Part shown: piece after piece, positions 1 through 4,664 of the stretch
Layout: the number at the start of each line of letters is the position of its first letter
How positions within the stretch are numbered: position 1 is the stretch's first letter
Source of the DNA: RYN-433 sp036558265
Lineage (GTDB): Bacteria; Planctomycetota; Phycisphaerae; Tepidisphaerales; Tepidisphaeraceae
Reading direction: 5' to 3'
Assembly (NCBI GenBank): GCA_036558265.1
Contig: DATBFY010000243.1
Location: 1 to 5,824 of the forward strand
DNA length: 5,824 bases
Notes under the pieces: model-generated
Seen by the model: only the letters and a program-made list of their open reading frames with translations
Databases searched by the model: none
Told to the model about the DNA's origin: nothing
Translations under genes and position numbers: made by a program

Positions 1-220
1 CCGGACACCGGGAACTGTTCGTCCCCCGCAGGTCATACCCGCAGTGCCCGCACCTGCCATGGATGCGCCGCTGGTGCCACTGCCGCTGCACGCGCCTGCC
101 CCTAAGCTCGCGGATCGAACCACGCAATGACAGAACGCCGACGGCCCCGAAAACGGCGGGCCAGATCCAGTCCCAAACACCTGCCAGCCCAGACGCACGA
201 ACGAACATGTACGCCTGCAT
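1..220 (-). CDS. Membrane protein with CGYDLRG zinc ribbon (C-terminus beyond left edge)
   Basis: This is an open minus-strand frame that runs off the left edge. From the ATG at 220-218 the residues begin MQAYMFVRASG, pass through a hydrophobic stretch (WIWPAVFGAVGVLSL), then a basic segment (RELRGRRVQRQWHQRR), and reach C-G-H-C-GYDLRGT-NSSR-C-P at the window edge. The spaced cysteines are those of a small zinc ribbon; CGYDLRG followed by CPEC is a recurring motif in planctomycete hypothetical proteins, often next to membrane helices. An in-frame TTG at 235-233 is an alternative start; the first upstream in-frame stop is at 286-284. Neither ATG nor TTG has a good ribosome binding site. A well-placed one instead serves an ATG at 315 in the neighbouring frame, so the real start is probably 315 and the gene is frameshifted (see 232-315). 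The gene lies just downstream of the 63-residue membrane protein. The reading frame is well supported; its function is unknown. Confidence 0.72.
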   Translation of the reverse strand, partial: MQAYMFVRASGLAGVWDWIWPAVFGAVGVLSLRGSIRELRGRRVQRQWHQRRIHGRCGHCGYDLRGTNSSRCP

Positions 221-231
221 GCCGGCGATCG

Positions 232-315
232 TCAACGCACAGCTAAGCCGCCCATGAGCATCGTGTATCGTTCGGGCCAGAGCTCACGGTGGAGGATGGA
301 CCAACTCTTTCGCAT
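232..315 (-). pseudogene. Out-of-frame N-terminal segment of the left-edge gene (probable one-base frameshift)
   Basis: An ATG at 315-313 follows AGGAG (328-324) with an ideal 8-nt spacer. It opens a 27-codon frame, MRKSWSILHRELWPERYTML followed by MGGLAVR, that stops at TGA 234-232. The zinc-ribbon frame continues exactly there. Restoring one base near 237-238, for example GTGGCG instead of GTGCG, would join them into MGGLAV-A-LTIAGMQAYMFV, a continuous transmembrane helix. The joined protein would have a charged N-terminus, a two-helix membrane hairpin and the zinc ribbon. It could be a sequencing error, a real inactivating mutation, programmed frameshifting, or a short coupled leader peptide, since the TGA overlaps a TTG start as TTGA. 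The join is inference; the SD and the frames are seen directly. Confidence 0.5.
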
Positions 316-323
316 TCCATCTG

Positions 324-328
324 CTCCT
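324..328 (-). promoter_or_regulatory. Ribosome binding site (AGGAG) for the ATG at 315
   Basis: AGGAG on the minus strand is 8 nt before ATG 315-313 and lies in the 31-nt gap after the stop codon of the 63-residue gene. It is the best SD in the area and is the main reason to place the start of the left-edge gene at 315 rather than at 220 or 235. Confidence 0.5.
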
Positions 329-346
329 GCCATGGCTGCGCGTGCC

Positions 347-538
347 CTACACGTTCGCGAGTACGTACCACCCGTAGATGAAGCCAATGAATATGGCCAT
401 TACCAAGCCCCCGACCGCAACCAGCAACCAGACGGGAATCTCGGCGAGCTCCGACCTGAACTCCGACCACAGCCCCGCCCACCATCCGGACGACGGCTCT
501 CTCCGTTCCAGACCACGATAGTCAAGTTTCACCGGCAC
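347..538 (-). CDS. Small single-span membrane protein, hypothetical
   Basis: This 63-residue protein starts at GTG 538-536; an in-frame TGA at 559-557 leaves no room for a longer form, although a second GTG two codons later is possible. Residues 1-34 are polar, charged and tryptophan-containing (GLERREPSSGWWAGLWSEFR). Residues 35-60 form one strong transmembrane helix (VWLLVAVGGLVMAIFIGFIYGWYVL), ending three residues before the stop. By the positive-inside rule the N-terminus with its arginines is probably cytoplasmic. A GGGG-rich stretch precedes the start, and a TATGAT-type promoter is found at 560-587. The next minus-strand gene begins 31 nt after its stop, so the two probably share a transcript. 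I do not recognise a family. The clean polar-then-hydrophobic layout and the promoter argue for a real gene rather than an antisense shadow. Confidence 0.72.
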   Translation of the reverse strand: MPVKLDYRGLERREPSSGWWAGLWSEFRSELAEIPVWLLVAVGGLVMAIFIGFIYGWYVLANV

Positions 539-559
539 GTTGTGAGCACCCCAGGTTCA

Positions 560-587
560 ATCATACGGGTTCGCCAAAAGCAGGCAA
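560..587 (-). promoter_or_regulatory. Promoter for the 63-residue membrane protein gene
   Basis: On the minus strand a -35-like TTGCCT (587-582) is separated by 16 nt from a -10-like TATGAT (565-560, five of six consensus bases). The predicted start of transcription is about 15 nt before the GTG at 538. This rests on sequence match only. Confidence 0.42.
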
Positions 588-828
588 AACCGCAGGGTTG
601 GCTTCGACCATGTCCGCTTGCGTCAAGATCCCGCAATTTTGTTGCGCGCCCGTGACGCGCAAGCTGCAACCCCCTCTGCCCGAAAAACAAAAAAGATTTC
701 GCCCGAAATCCCCAGCAAATCCCCACCTCCGCCAACTTTGATGGCGCCCCGCGCGTCACCGCCGCGCAACTCCGCGCCTATCGGTGGAGGACGCGCCCAT
801 GATCGTCCGCGACACCACCGCGCCTGCA

Positions 829-848
829 CCCCACATGTACATGTGGGG
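829..848. repeat. Perfect 20-bp palindrome
   Basis: The sequence CCCCACATGTACATGTGGGG is identical to its reverse complement over all 20 bases and has no spacer. A perfect palindrome with a central ACATGTACATGT is what a dimeric regulator would bind. It lies about 307 bp before the LEPR-XLL start and about 290 bp before the minus-strand gene at 538. Being spacer-free, it is a poor RNA hairpin, so a DNA-level role (operator, or a dispersed palindromic repeat) is more likely than a terminator. Confidence 0.6.
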
Positions 849-888
849 CTCTCGCCCGCGACAACGTTCCACCCTCATCCTCACTCGA

Positions 889-915
889 TTTCCGAAAATT
901 TCCGAAAACTTCCGA
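889..915. repeat. 10-bp phased tandem repeat (TTTCCGAAAA)
   Basis: TTTCCGAAAA occurs twice in tandem, followed by a decayed third copy CTTCCGATC. The 10-bp period matches one DNA helical turn. A related GGAAAAAAATTCC follows at 920-932. The A/T tracts repeated once per turn could give intrinsic curvature or stacked protein sites. Confidence 0.5.
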
Positions 916-970
916 TCCTGGAAAAAAATTCCGTCCCCAACCACCCCGCTTACCCCCCGGAACTCCCCGG

Positions 971-996
971 GGCGCAAAACGAACCCAGATCTCCCC
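971..996. repeat. Direct repeat, copy 1 (partner at 1029-1053)
   Basis: The core GGCGCAAAACGAACCCAGAT followed by CTCCCC recurs 58 bp downstream as GGCGCAAAACGAAGCCAGAT followed by TCCCC, with one mismatch in the 20-base core and a one-base indel after it. Such near-identity in non-coding DNA suggests a duplication or two sites for the same factor. Confidence 0.6.
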
Positions 997-1028
997 TCAT
1001 CTCCTCTGGTCCTCCCCCCGCGCCCGCC

Positions 1029-1053
1029 GGCGCAAAACGAAGCCAGATTCCCC
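1029..1053. repeat. Direct repeat, copy 2 (partner at 971-996)
   Basis: This is the second copy of the 25-26-bp repeat described at 971-996. Its 3' end runs directly into the CCTTTTG heptamer array, so the two repeat types are adjoined here but not at copy 1. Confidence 0.6.
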
Positions 1054-1083
1054 TTTTGCCTTTTGCCCTTTGCCTTTTGCCTT
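1052..1083. repeat. Heptamer tandem repeat, CCTTTTG x 4.5
   Basis: The units are CCTTTTG, CCTTTTG, CCCTTTG, CCTTTTG and a partial CCTT. The third unit differs by one base. The array ends about 70 bp before the LEPR-XLL start codon. Short heptanucleotide arrays in intergenic DNA are known from several bacterial groups, notably as STRR sequences in cyanobacteria, and can vary in copy number by slippage. Confidence 0.7.
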
Positions 1084-1154
1084 ATATTTCCCCATTCCGG
1101 CGCTCCCATCACGCCGAATTTTCCACAGAATTGATCCCTTGGAGAGCATCACCC

Positions 1155-3209
1155 ATGACCAGACCCGACTCAGCCGTTTCCTCGCCGCGCCTGGTTCGTC
1201 CCCTGATCGACACGCTGGAGCCGCGCCTCTTCCTCTCGGCGGCGGCGCCACAGATCGATCCAGATACGACCGTCCCACCCCCGCCCGGCCTGGTCCTCTC
1301 CCGCACCTTCCGCCGGCGGGTGCTGGCGGAGATGGCCCAGTCGTTGCGCCGGGGGGGCGTCAATCCTGCGGATTCGGGTGTCCCGGCGCAGGTGGATCTT
1401 CAGATCAAGGAAAAGTCGCAATCGAGTTATGTCGGTGACAACATTTATAACGACACCGCCTCCGGCCAGTCCCGCTCGGCCCCGGGCGGGTTCTTCCCCA
1501 CGATCTATCACATCCGGGTGCAGAACGACGGCCCCTCGACCGACTCCTTCATGCTCGCGTTCACCGGTGCCCGCAAAAACCGCTGGCGGGTGCGCATGTA
1601 TGACTCGCAGACCACCGGCTACACCGGCGGGGTCAACGTCTCCGACGCCGCCGCCACCACCGGCTGGAACACCGGCCCGATCGCGCCCGGCGCATCCAGG
1701 GACATCCGCATCGAGGTCCTGCCGCTCAACGGTGCGTCGGGCGGCGAGGCGCGGACCGTCACCGTCACCGCGTACAGCCGCAACAATCCCGCGATGACCG
1801 ATGCCGTCGCGTCCACCACCACTTACGCCGTCACCCACCAGGTCGAGATCCGCCGGCAGAACTTCGACGCCTCCGGGGTCTACCTGATGACCGTGCAGAA
1901 CCTGGGGGACGTGACCGACCGCGTGAAGATCACCGGTCCGGCGGCGGGCAGGCGCTTCACGGTGCGTTATTTTGATGCCGCCGTCGGCGGGACGGACGTG
2001 ACCGACCAGGTGACCGGCGGCGGTTGGACCACCGGCAAGCTCGCGCCGCGCGAACAGATGCCGCTCCGCGTCGAGATTTACGCCCGCCGCGGCGTTGAGC
2101 GCGGGATCACCGTCAACGCCGTCTCCGCGTCAGACTCGGGCGCCAAGGACTTCGCCGCCGTCACCAACCGCCCCAGCACCACCGCCGGCCCGAGCTTTTT
2201 CGTCATCGGCGCCTGGTCCCAGCCGCGCGGCAGCTTCGGCAAGTGGAAGGATCGCGGCGTCAACACGATGGTGCAGTACGAATCGGCGCAGGCCACGATT
2301 GACGAGTGGACCCAGGCCGCGGTCGATAACGGGCTTTACATGATCCGCCGCCCGCGCCCGGGCGTGGTTGCCGACGTCGGGCAGAAGAATCTGATCGCCT
2401 GGGCCCACCCCGACGAGCCGGACATCCCCTCGACCGGCCACGACGCCACCTACATCGCCAACGAGTACGCCAACTGGAAGGCCGTCGATCCCGACATGCC
2501 GATCTTCACCAACTACTCGGGCGGCTACGTCAACGAGTGGCAGGGCACCCCGCGCGTCGGCTACTCGGGGTACAAGCCGCTGCTCGACAACACCGACTGG
2601 GTCGCCAGCTCGATCTATCCCGTCACCGGCTGGGACCGCCCCAACGACCTGGACGCGCCGGGCAAGGCCGTCGATCGCCTCGAGAAGTACAGCCAGGGCA
2701 AGCCGCAGTTCGCGGTCATCGAGACCGGCGACCAGGAACTGTCCTGGGCCCCCAAGGACATCCCCGGCCCAACGCCGGGGCAGTTCCGCGCACAGGTCTG
2801 GGACTCGGTCATCCAGGGCGCCAAGGGGATCATCTACTTCCCGCAGAAGTTCATGCCCCAGTTCTCGTTCGACAACACGCCGCCCGAGATCGAAGCCGAG
2901 ATGAAGCTCCAGGACCAGCGCCTTGCGGCCCTGGGACCGGCGCTGCTCAGCCCCATCGACCCGCCCGTGCTGGGCGTCAGCTCGTCGGCCCCGCTGGAGG
3001 CCGGCTGGCGGTTCTACAACGGCAAGGCCTACTTCATCGTGCTCAACACCAGCGCCGCCCGCGTCCGCGGGGCGGCCATCGGCCTCCTGGGCGTGGGCCG
3101 CAAAGGGACGGTGAACGTCGACGGCGAAGATCGTTCGCTGGCCATGTCCCGCCGCACGATCGTGGACAGCTTCGCCCCTTATGAGACTCACGTGTACAGC
3201 ATCGGGTAA
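1155..3209 (+). CDS. LEPR-XLL surface protein with duplicated beta-sandwich repeats and a glycosidase-like barrel
   Basis: This protein has 684 residues. The start is ATG 1155, with GGAGAG 8 nt upstream; the frame stays open further upstream, but that part is repeat-derived. Residues 21-29 (LEPRLFLSA) are the LEPR-XLL signal that planctomycetes carry near the N-terminus of large exported proteins. Two related repeats follow at about 120-215 and 245-335; both show VQN-G-x2-TD, later R-x-RVR or R-x-TVRYFD, then GW-TG-x-(I/L)AP and an RIEV or RVEI strand, as expected for immunoglobulin-like sandwiches. From about 347 a (beta/alpha)8-like region begins (FFVIGAWSQ). It contains IAWAHPDEPD with E421 and FAVIETGDQ with E523, placed like the acid/base and nucleophile of clan GH-A glycosidases on strands 4 and 7, then GAKGIIYFPQ. 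About 610-684 is a beta-rich tail ending in SFAPYETHVYSIG, typical of glycosidase accessory domains. Export is expected; a glycoside target is inferred and the substrate unknown. It stands alone, with no transporter or regulator beside it. Confidence 0.9.
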   Translation: MTRPDSAVSSPRLVRPLIDTLEPRLFLSAAAPQIDPDTTVPPPPGLVLSRTFRRRVLAEMAQSLRRGGVNPADSGVPAQVDLQIKEKSQSSYVGDNIYNDTASGQSRSAPGGFFPTIYHIRVQNDGPSTDSFMLAFTGARKNRWRVRMYDSQTTGYTGGVNVSDAAATTGWNTGPIAPGASRDIRIEVLPLNGASGGEARTVTVTAYSRNNPAMTDAVASTTTYAVTHQVEIRRQNFDASGVYLMTVQNLGDVTDRVKITGPAAGRRFTVRYFDAAVGGTDVTDQVTGGGWTTGKLAPREQMPLRVEIYARRGVERGITVNAVSASDSGAKDFAAVTNRPSTTAGPSFFVIGAWSQPRGSFGKWKDRGVNTMVQYESAQATIDEWTQAAVDNGLYMIRRPRPGVVADVGQKNLIAWAHPDEPDIPSTGHDATYIANEYANWKAVDPDMPIFTNYSGGYVNEWQGTPRVGYSGYKPLLDNTDWVASSIYPVTGWDRPNDLDAPGKAVDRLEKYSQGKPQFAVIETGDQELSWAPKDIPGPTPGQFRAQVWDSVIQGAKGIIYFPQKFMPQFSFDNTPPEIEAEMKLQDQRLAALGPALLSPIDPPVLGVSSSAPLEAGWRFYNGKAYFIVLNTSAARVRGAAIGLLGVGRKGTVNVDGEDRSLAMSRRTIVDSFAPYETHVYSIG

Positions 3210-3226
3210 TGATCATGGGGCGATCG

Positions 3227-3316
3227 CATTCGGGAGGGCGAGCCTCCGTGCGAGCCGCGGGTTCCCCGCAAGGGGAACCGGGAAAATGGCTCGGGCAGAG
3301 CCTCGCCCTCCCAATG
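3227..3316. repeat. 90-bp palindromic repeat (REP/MITE-like, WEGEAPAEP type)
   Basis: The outer arms CATT(C)GGGAGGGCGAG and CTCGCCCTCCCAATG are inverted copies with a single bulged base. Inside them CGAGCC (3251-3256) pairs with GGCTCG (3288-3293), and the centre is GGTTCCCC-GCAA-GGGGAACC (3260-3279), an 8-bp stem closed by a GNRA-type tetraloop. One minus-strand reading gives FHWEGEALPEP, close to the WEGEAPAEP peptides that recur in planctomycete genome annotations. From memory this looks like a dispersed non-autonomous repeat. It begins 17 nt after the stop of the LEPR-XLL gene and may also stop or stabilise its transcript. Confidence 0.75.
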
Positions 3317-3409
3317 AAATCGGGTTGCATCGGCGTTTGCCGGCGTCGGAAAGCGGAGGTATGTCATGGGCACGCAATCTCGCCCTCGCCAGTCCGGAGC
3401 CGTCGCCCG

Positions 3410-3604
3410 ATGCTCTTCTTCAAGACCGCCTGCCGCTCGATCGTCCTCGGGCGCGCCCAGTCTCACCATTCCAACCCGCCCCAGGGCCCGGCCGAGGAGA
3501 CGATCCTCGAGCCGCGCCTGGTCGAGGCCGCCCGCCAGGCGCGCAAGTCCGATAAGCTCTCGGCCTTCGAGAAGGAACTCCTGCGGGCCTGGTCCGAGGA
3601 CTGA
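3410..3604 (+). CDS. Small charged hypothetical protein
   Basis: This 64-residue protein starts at ATG 3410, with GGAG at 3396-3399 ten nt upstream; the same frame is open back to 3209, but that part crosses the palindromic repeat and is not gene-like. The codons have strong G/C at third positions, as in the neighbouring genes. Residues 1-17 (MLFFKTACRSIVLGRAQ) are mixed hydrophobic and basic. Residues 28-64 look like a charged helix rich in Glu, Lys and Arg, ending LSAFEKELLRAWSED. No signal peptide, membrane span or catalytic motif is evident, and the LEPR at 33-36 is chance, not a sorting signal. A probable terminator follows at 3678-3714. I do not recognise a family. Codon bias makes a real gene likely. 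Confidence 0.65.
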   Translation: MLFFKTACRSIVLGRAQSHHSNPPQGPAEETILEPRLVEAARQARKSDKLSAFEKELLRAWSED

Positions 3605-3677
3605 TCTTCCCCTCCAGCTTCACAGCCACGTTTCCGCCAGACAACATCCGGCACGATCCGCGCAGTTTCTGCGCCCC

Positions 3678-3714
3678 CGGACCGCGCAATTCCGGCCTGT
3701 GGTCCGATATTTTT
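3678..3714 (+). terminator. Probable intrinsic terminator after the 64-residue gene
   Basis: CGGACC (3678-3683) pairs with GGTCCG (3701-3706) and is followed by ATATTTTT (3707-3714), a stem with a T-rich tail. The loop is 17 nt and offers a competing pairing, CCGGA (3677-3681) with TCCGG (3691-3695). A separate tight hairpin, GCGCAG-TTT-CTGCGC, lies just upstream at 3660-3674. The layout suits termination, but the long loop weakens the case. Confidence 0.42.
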
Positions 3715-3733
3715 CATGCCCGATTTGGGTCGG

Positions 3734-3760
3734 TTGACGGGCATTGTCGAGCCGGATAAA
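3734..3760 (+). promoter_or_regulatory. Promoter for the 3D-domain protein gene
   Basis: A -35 TTGACG (3734-3739, five of six bases) is followed after 15 nt by a -10-like GATAAA (3755-3760). The spacing is short. Transcription would start near 3767, giving a leader of about 130 nt before ATG 3897. The terminator at 3678-3714 lies immediately upstream, so this gene appears to be its own unit. Confidence 0.42.
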
Positions 3761-3766
3761 AGGGGC

Positions 3767-3896
3767 ACACGTTACAGACGGCCGGCGACGCGAGGACGCG
3801 TTTGGCAGGCGAATGGCGACTTCCCGGTGTGGGTGTAGTCTTCACGCATCGGGAGACCCGACGGTGGGCCTTCCGGAGCAGGAAGCAAAGGAACCC
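3767..3896 (+). other. Approximately 130-nt leader of the 3D-domain gene, possibly structured
   Basis: No frame here looks coding. The leader is G/C-rich and contains possible stems, for example CGGG-AGA-CCCG near 3850-3860 and GACGCG-containing repeats near 3788-3807. Genes for 3D-domain and other cell-wall hydrolases are often preceded by ydaO/yuaA c-di-AMP riboswitches in Gram-positive bacteria, but I do not see that motif's conserved GCTAACCTCG or GGGG-ACCCA blocks. No known riboswitch is recognised. Confidence 0.35.
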
Positions 3897-4484
3897 ATGA
3901 CCGCACGACTGAACAACCTTGCCGCCAGTGTCCTGAGGCTCGCCGGGATCGGTTCGATGGTCGCCTGCGTCGGCGCCGCCGCCGCCGCCCCCCGGGTGAT
4001 CCTCGCCAAGGCCGCCGCCACGACCGATAAGGTTGCCGTCGTCGCCGCTCCTGCTGCCAAGCCCGTCGTTCCCGCCCGTCCTGCCGCTCCCGCGACAGAG
4101 CTCCTCCACGATGAAGCCGCCACGACCGCCGCCGCGGTGATTCCCCCCAGCTCGTCCACCGAAGTCGCCCACCGCCTCCGCGTGATCCGGATGGAAGTGA
4201 CCGCCTACTGCCCGTGCCAGAAGTGCTGCGGCGAGAACGCCCAGGGCATCACCGCCAGCGGTCACGACGTCTCGTACAACCGCAGCCGCTTCGTGGCTGC
4301 CGACACCGACCTGCTCCCCTTCGGCACCAAGTTGGTCATCCCCGGCTACCACGGCGGGGCGACCGTCGAAGTCATCGACCGCGGCGGGGCGATCAAGGGA
4401 AACAAGCTGGACCTGTTCTTCCCCACCCACGAGGAAGCGCTCCAGTGGGGCCGCCAGTGGCTGGACGTGACGATCGTCGAATAA
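3897..4484 (+). CDS. Secreted 3D-domain protein, probable peptidoglycan-active enzyme
   Basis: This protein has 195 residues. The start is ATG 3897, with AAGGAA just upstream; a longer in-frame form from 3744 would translate the promoter and leader and is rejected. Residues 1-32 look like a signal peptide with a hydrophobic core around 15-31 and a poly-Ala cleavage region; MVAC at 21-24 is only a weak lipobox. Residues 33-92 are an Ala/Pro/Val-rich linker, as in proteins that cross or sit in the envelope. About 95-195 is a 3D domain, the double-psi barrel shared with the lytic transglycosylase MltA and with Bacillus YuiC and YocH. Its three conserved aspartates appear as D136 (AADTDLLPFGTKL), D161 (VIDRGGAIKG) and D172 (KLDLFF). 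The motif TAYCPCQKCCG adds four close cysteines (105, 107, 110, 111), which could bind a metal or form disulfides. Peptidoglycan cleavage is inferred from the fold. It is transcribed alone, convergent with the gene at 4665. Confidence 0.9.
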   Translation: MTARLNNLAASVLRLAGIGSMVACVGAAAAAPRVILAKAAATTDKVAVVAAPAAKPVVPARPAAPATELLHDEAATTAAAVIPPSSSTEVAHRLRVIRMEVTAYCPCQKCCGENAQGITASGHDVSYNRSRFVAADTDLLPFGTKLVIPGYHGGATVEVIDRGGAIKGNKLDLFFPTHEEALQWGRQWLDVTIVE

Positions 4485-4534
4485 AGAGATTTCCAAGGGC
4501 GTACGGGCGGGTGATCCTGGTCGCGTTCACGCGA

Positions 4535-4638
4535 CGTCATCCTGAGCGAAGCGAAGGATCTGGCATCGAGTGGCGAAGCGGGCCGGTTCGCCAGTCCGGG
4601 CTAGATCCTTCGGTCGTTGAAACTCCCTCAGGATGACG
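4535..4638. repeat. 104-bp palindromic repeat (HPERSEGS type) between convergent genes
   Basis: The outer arms CGTCATCCTGAG (4535-4546) and CTCAGGATGACG (4627-4638) are exact inverted copies. Inside, CGAAGGATCT (4552-4561) pairs with AGATCCTTCG (4603-4612), and TGGCGAA (4571-4577) pairs with TTCGCCA (4587-4593). One plus-strand reading contains RHPERSEGSG, a peptide familiar from spurious ORFs in many phyla because this GTCATCCTGAGCGAAGCGAAGGATCT family is widely dispersed. It sits between the ends of the 3D gene and the minus-strand gene at 4665, where a fold-back could end transcripts from both sides; that role is inference. Confidence 0.82.
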
Positions 4639-4664
4639 GGTATGCGAGGATCCCCGCAAGCAGC

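Larger units (their letters stand above)
588..1154. other. Approximately 570-base non-coding, repeat-rich region upstream of the LEPR-XLL gene
   Basis: No frame here looks like a gene. Open frames exist on both strands, but they owe their length to the composition and translate to low-complexity Pro/Ser/Lys text. The region holds a 20-bp palindrome (829-848), a 10-bp phased repeat (889-915), a direct repeat pair (971-996 and 1029-1053) and a heptamer array (1052-1083). From about 880 the plus strand is strongly C/T-rich, unlike the flanking genes. An AT-rich TATATT at 1083-1088 could be part of a promoter for the gene at 1155, but no matching -35 at normal spacing is evident. Confidence 0.6.

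Noticed and set aside
254..655. 133-codon plus-strand open frame
   Set aside because: It overlaps the minus-strand membrane protein and its promoter and shows no SD or recognisable protein features.
784..1134. Plus-strand open frame of 116 codons with a plausible GGAGG before ATG 799
   Set aside because: Its translation is built from the palindrome, direct repeats and heptamer array and is Pro/Ser/Phe-rich low complexity; the SD match is probably chance.
618..1154. N-terminal extension of the LEPR-XLL protein in the same frame
   Set aside because: The LEPR-XLL signal should be near the N-terminus, the extension crosses non-coding repeats, and ATG 1155 has a good SD.
2130..3191. 353-codon minus-strand open frame opposite the LEPR-XLL gene
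   Set aside because: It is an antisense shadow caused by G/C at third codon positions; its Arg/Gly/Val/Asp-rich text has no domain, while the plus strand shows clear motifs.
3366..3737. Plus-strand open frame with GGAGG six nt before ATG 3366
   Set aside because: The translation is Arg/Ser/Pro-rich shadow text of the 64-residue gene and runs through its terminator, despite the tempting SD.
3785..3896. Possible c-di-AMP (ydaO) or c-di-GMP (GEMM) riboswitch before the 3D gene
   Set aside because: The conserved core blocks of both classes are missing on inspection; kept only as an unassigned leader.
3714..4496. 260-codon minus-strand open frame opposite the 3D-domain gene
   Set aside because: It is a Gly-rich antisense shadow; the plus strand has a signal peptide and the full 3D motif.
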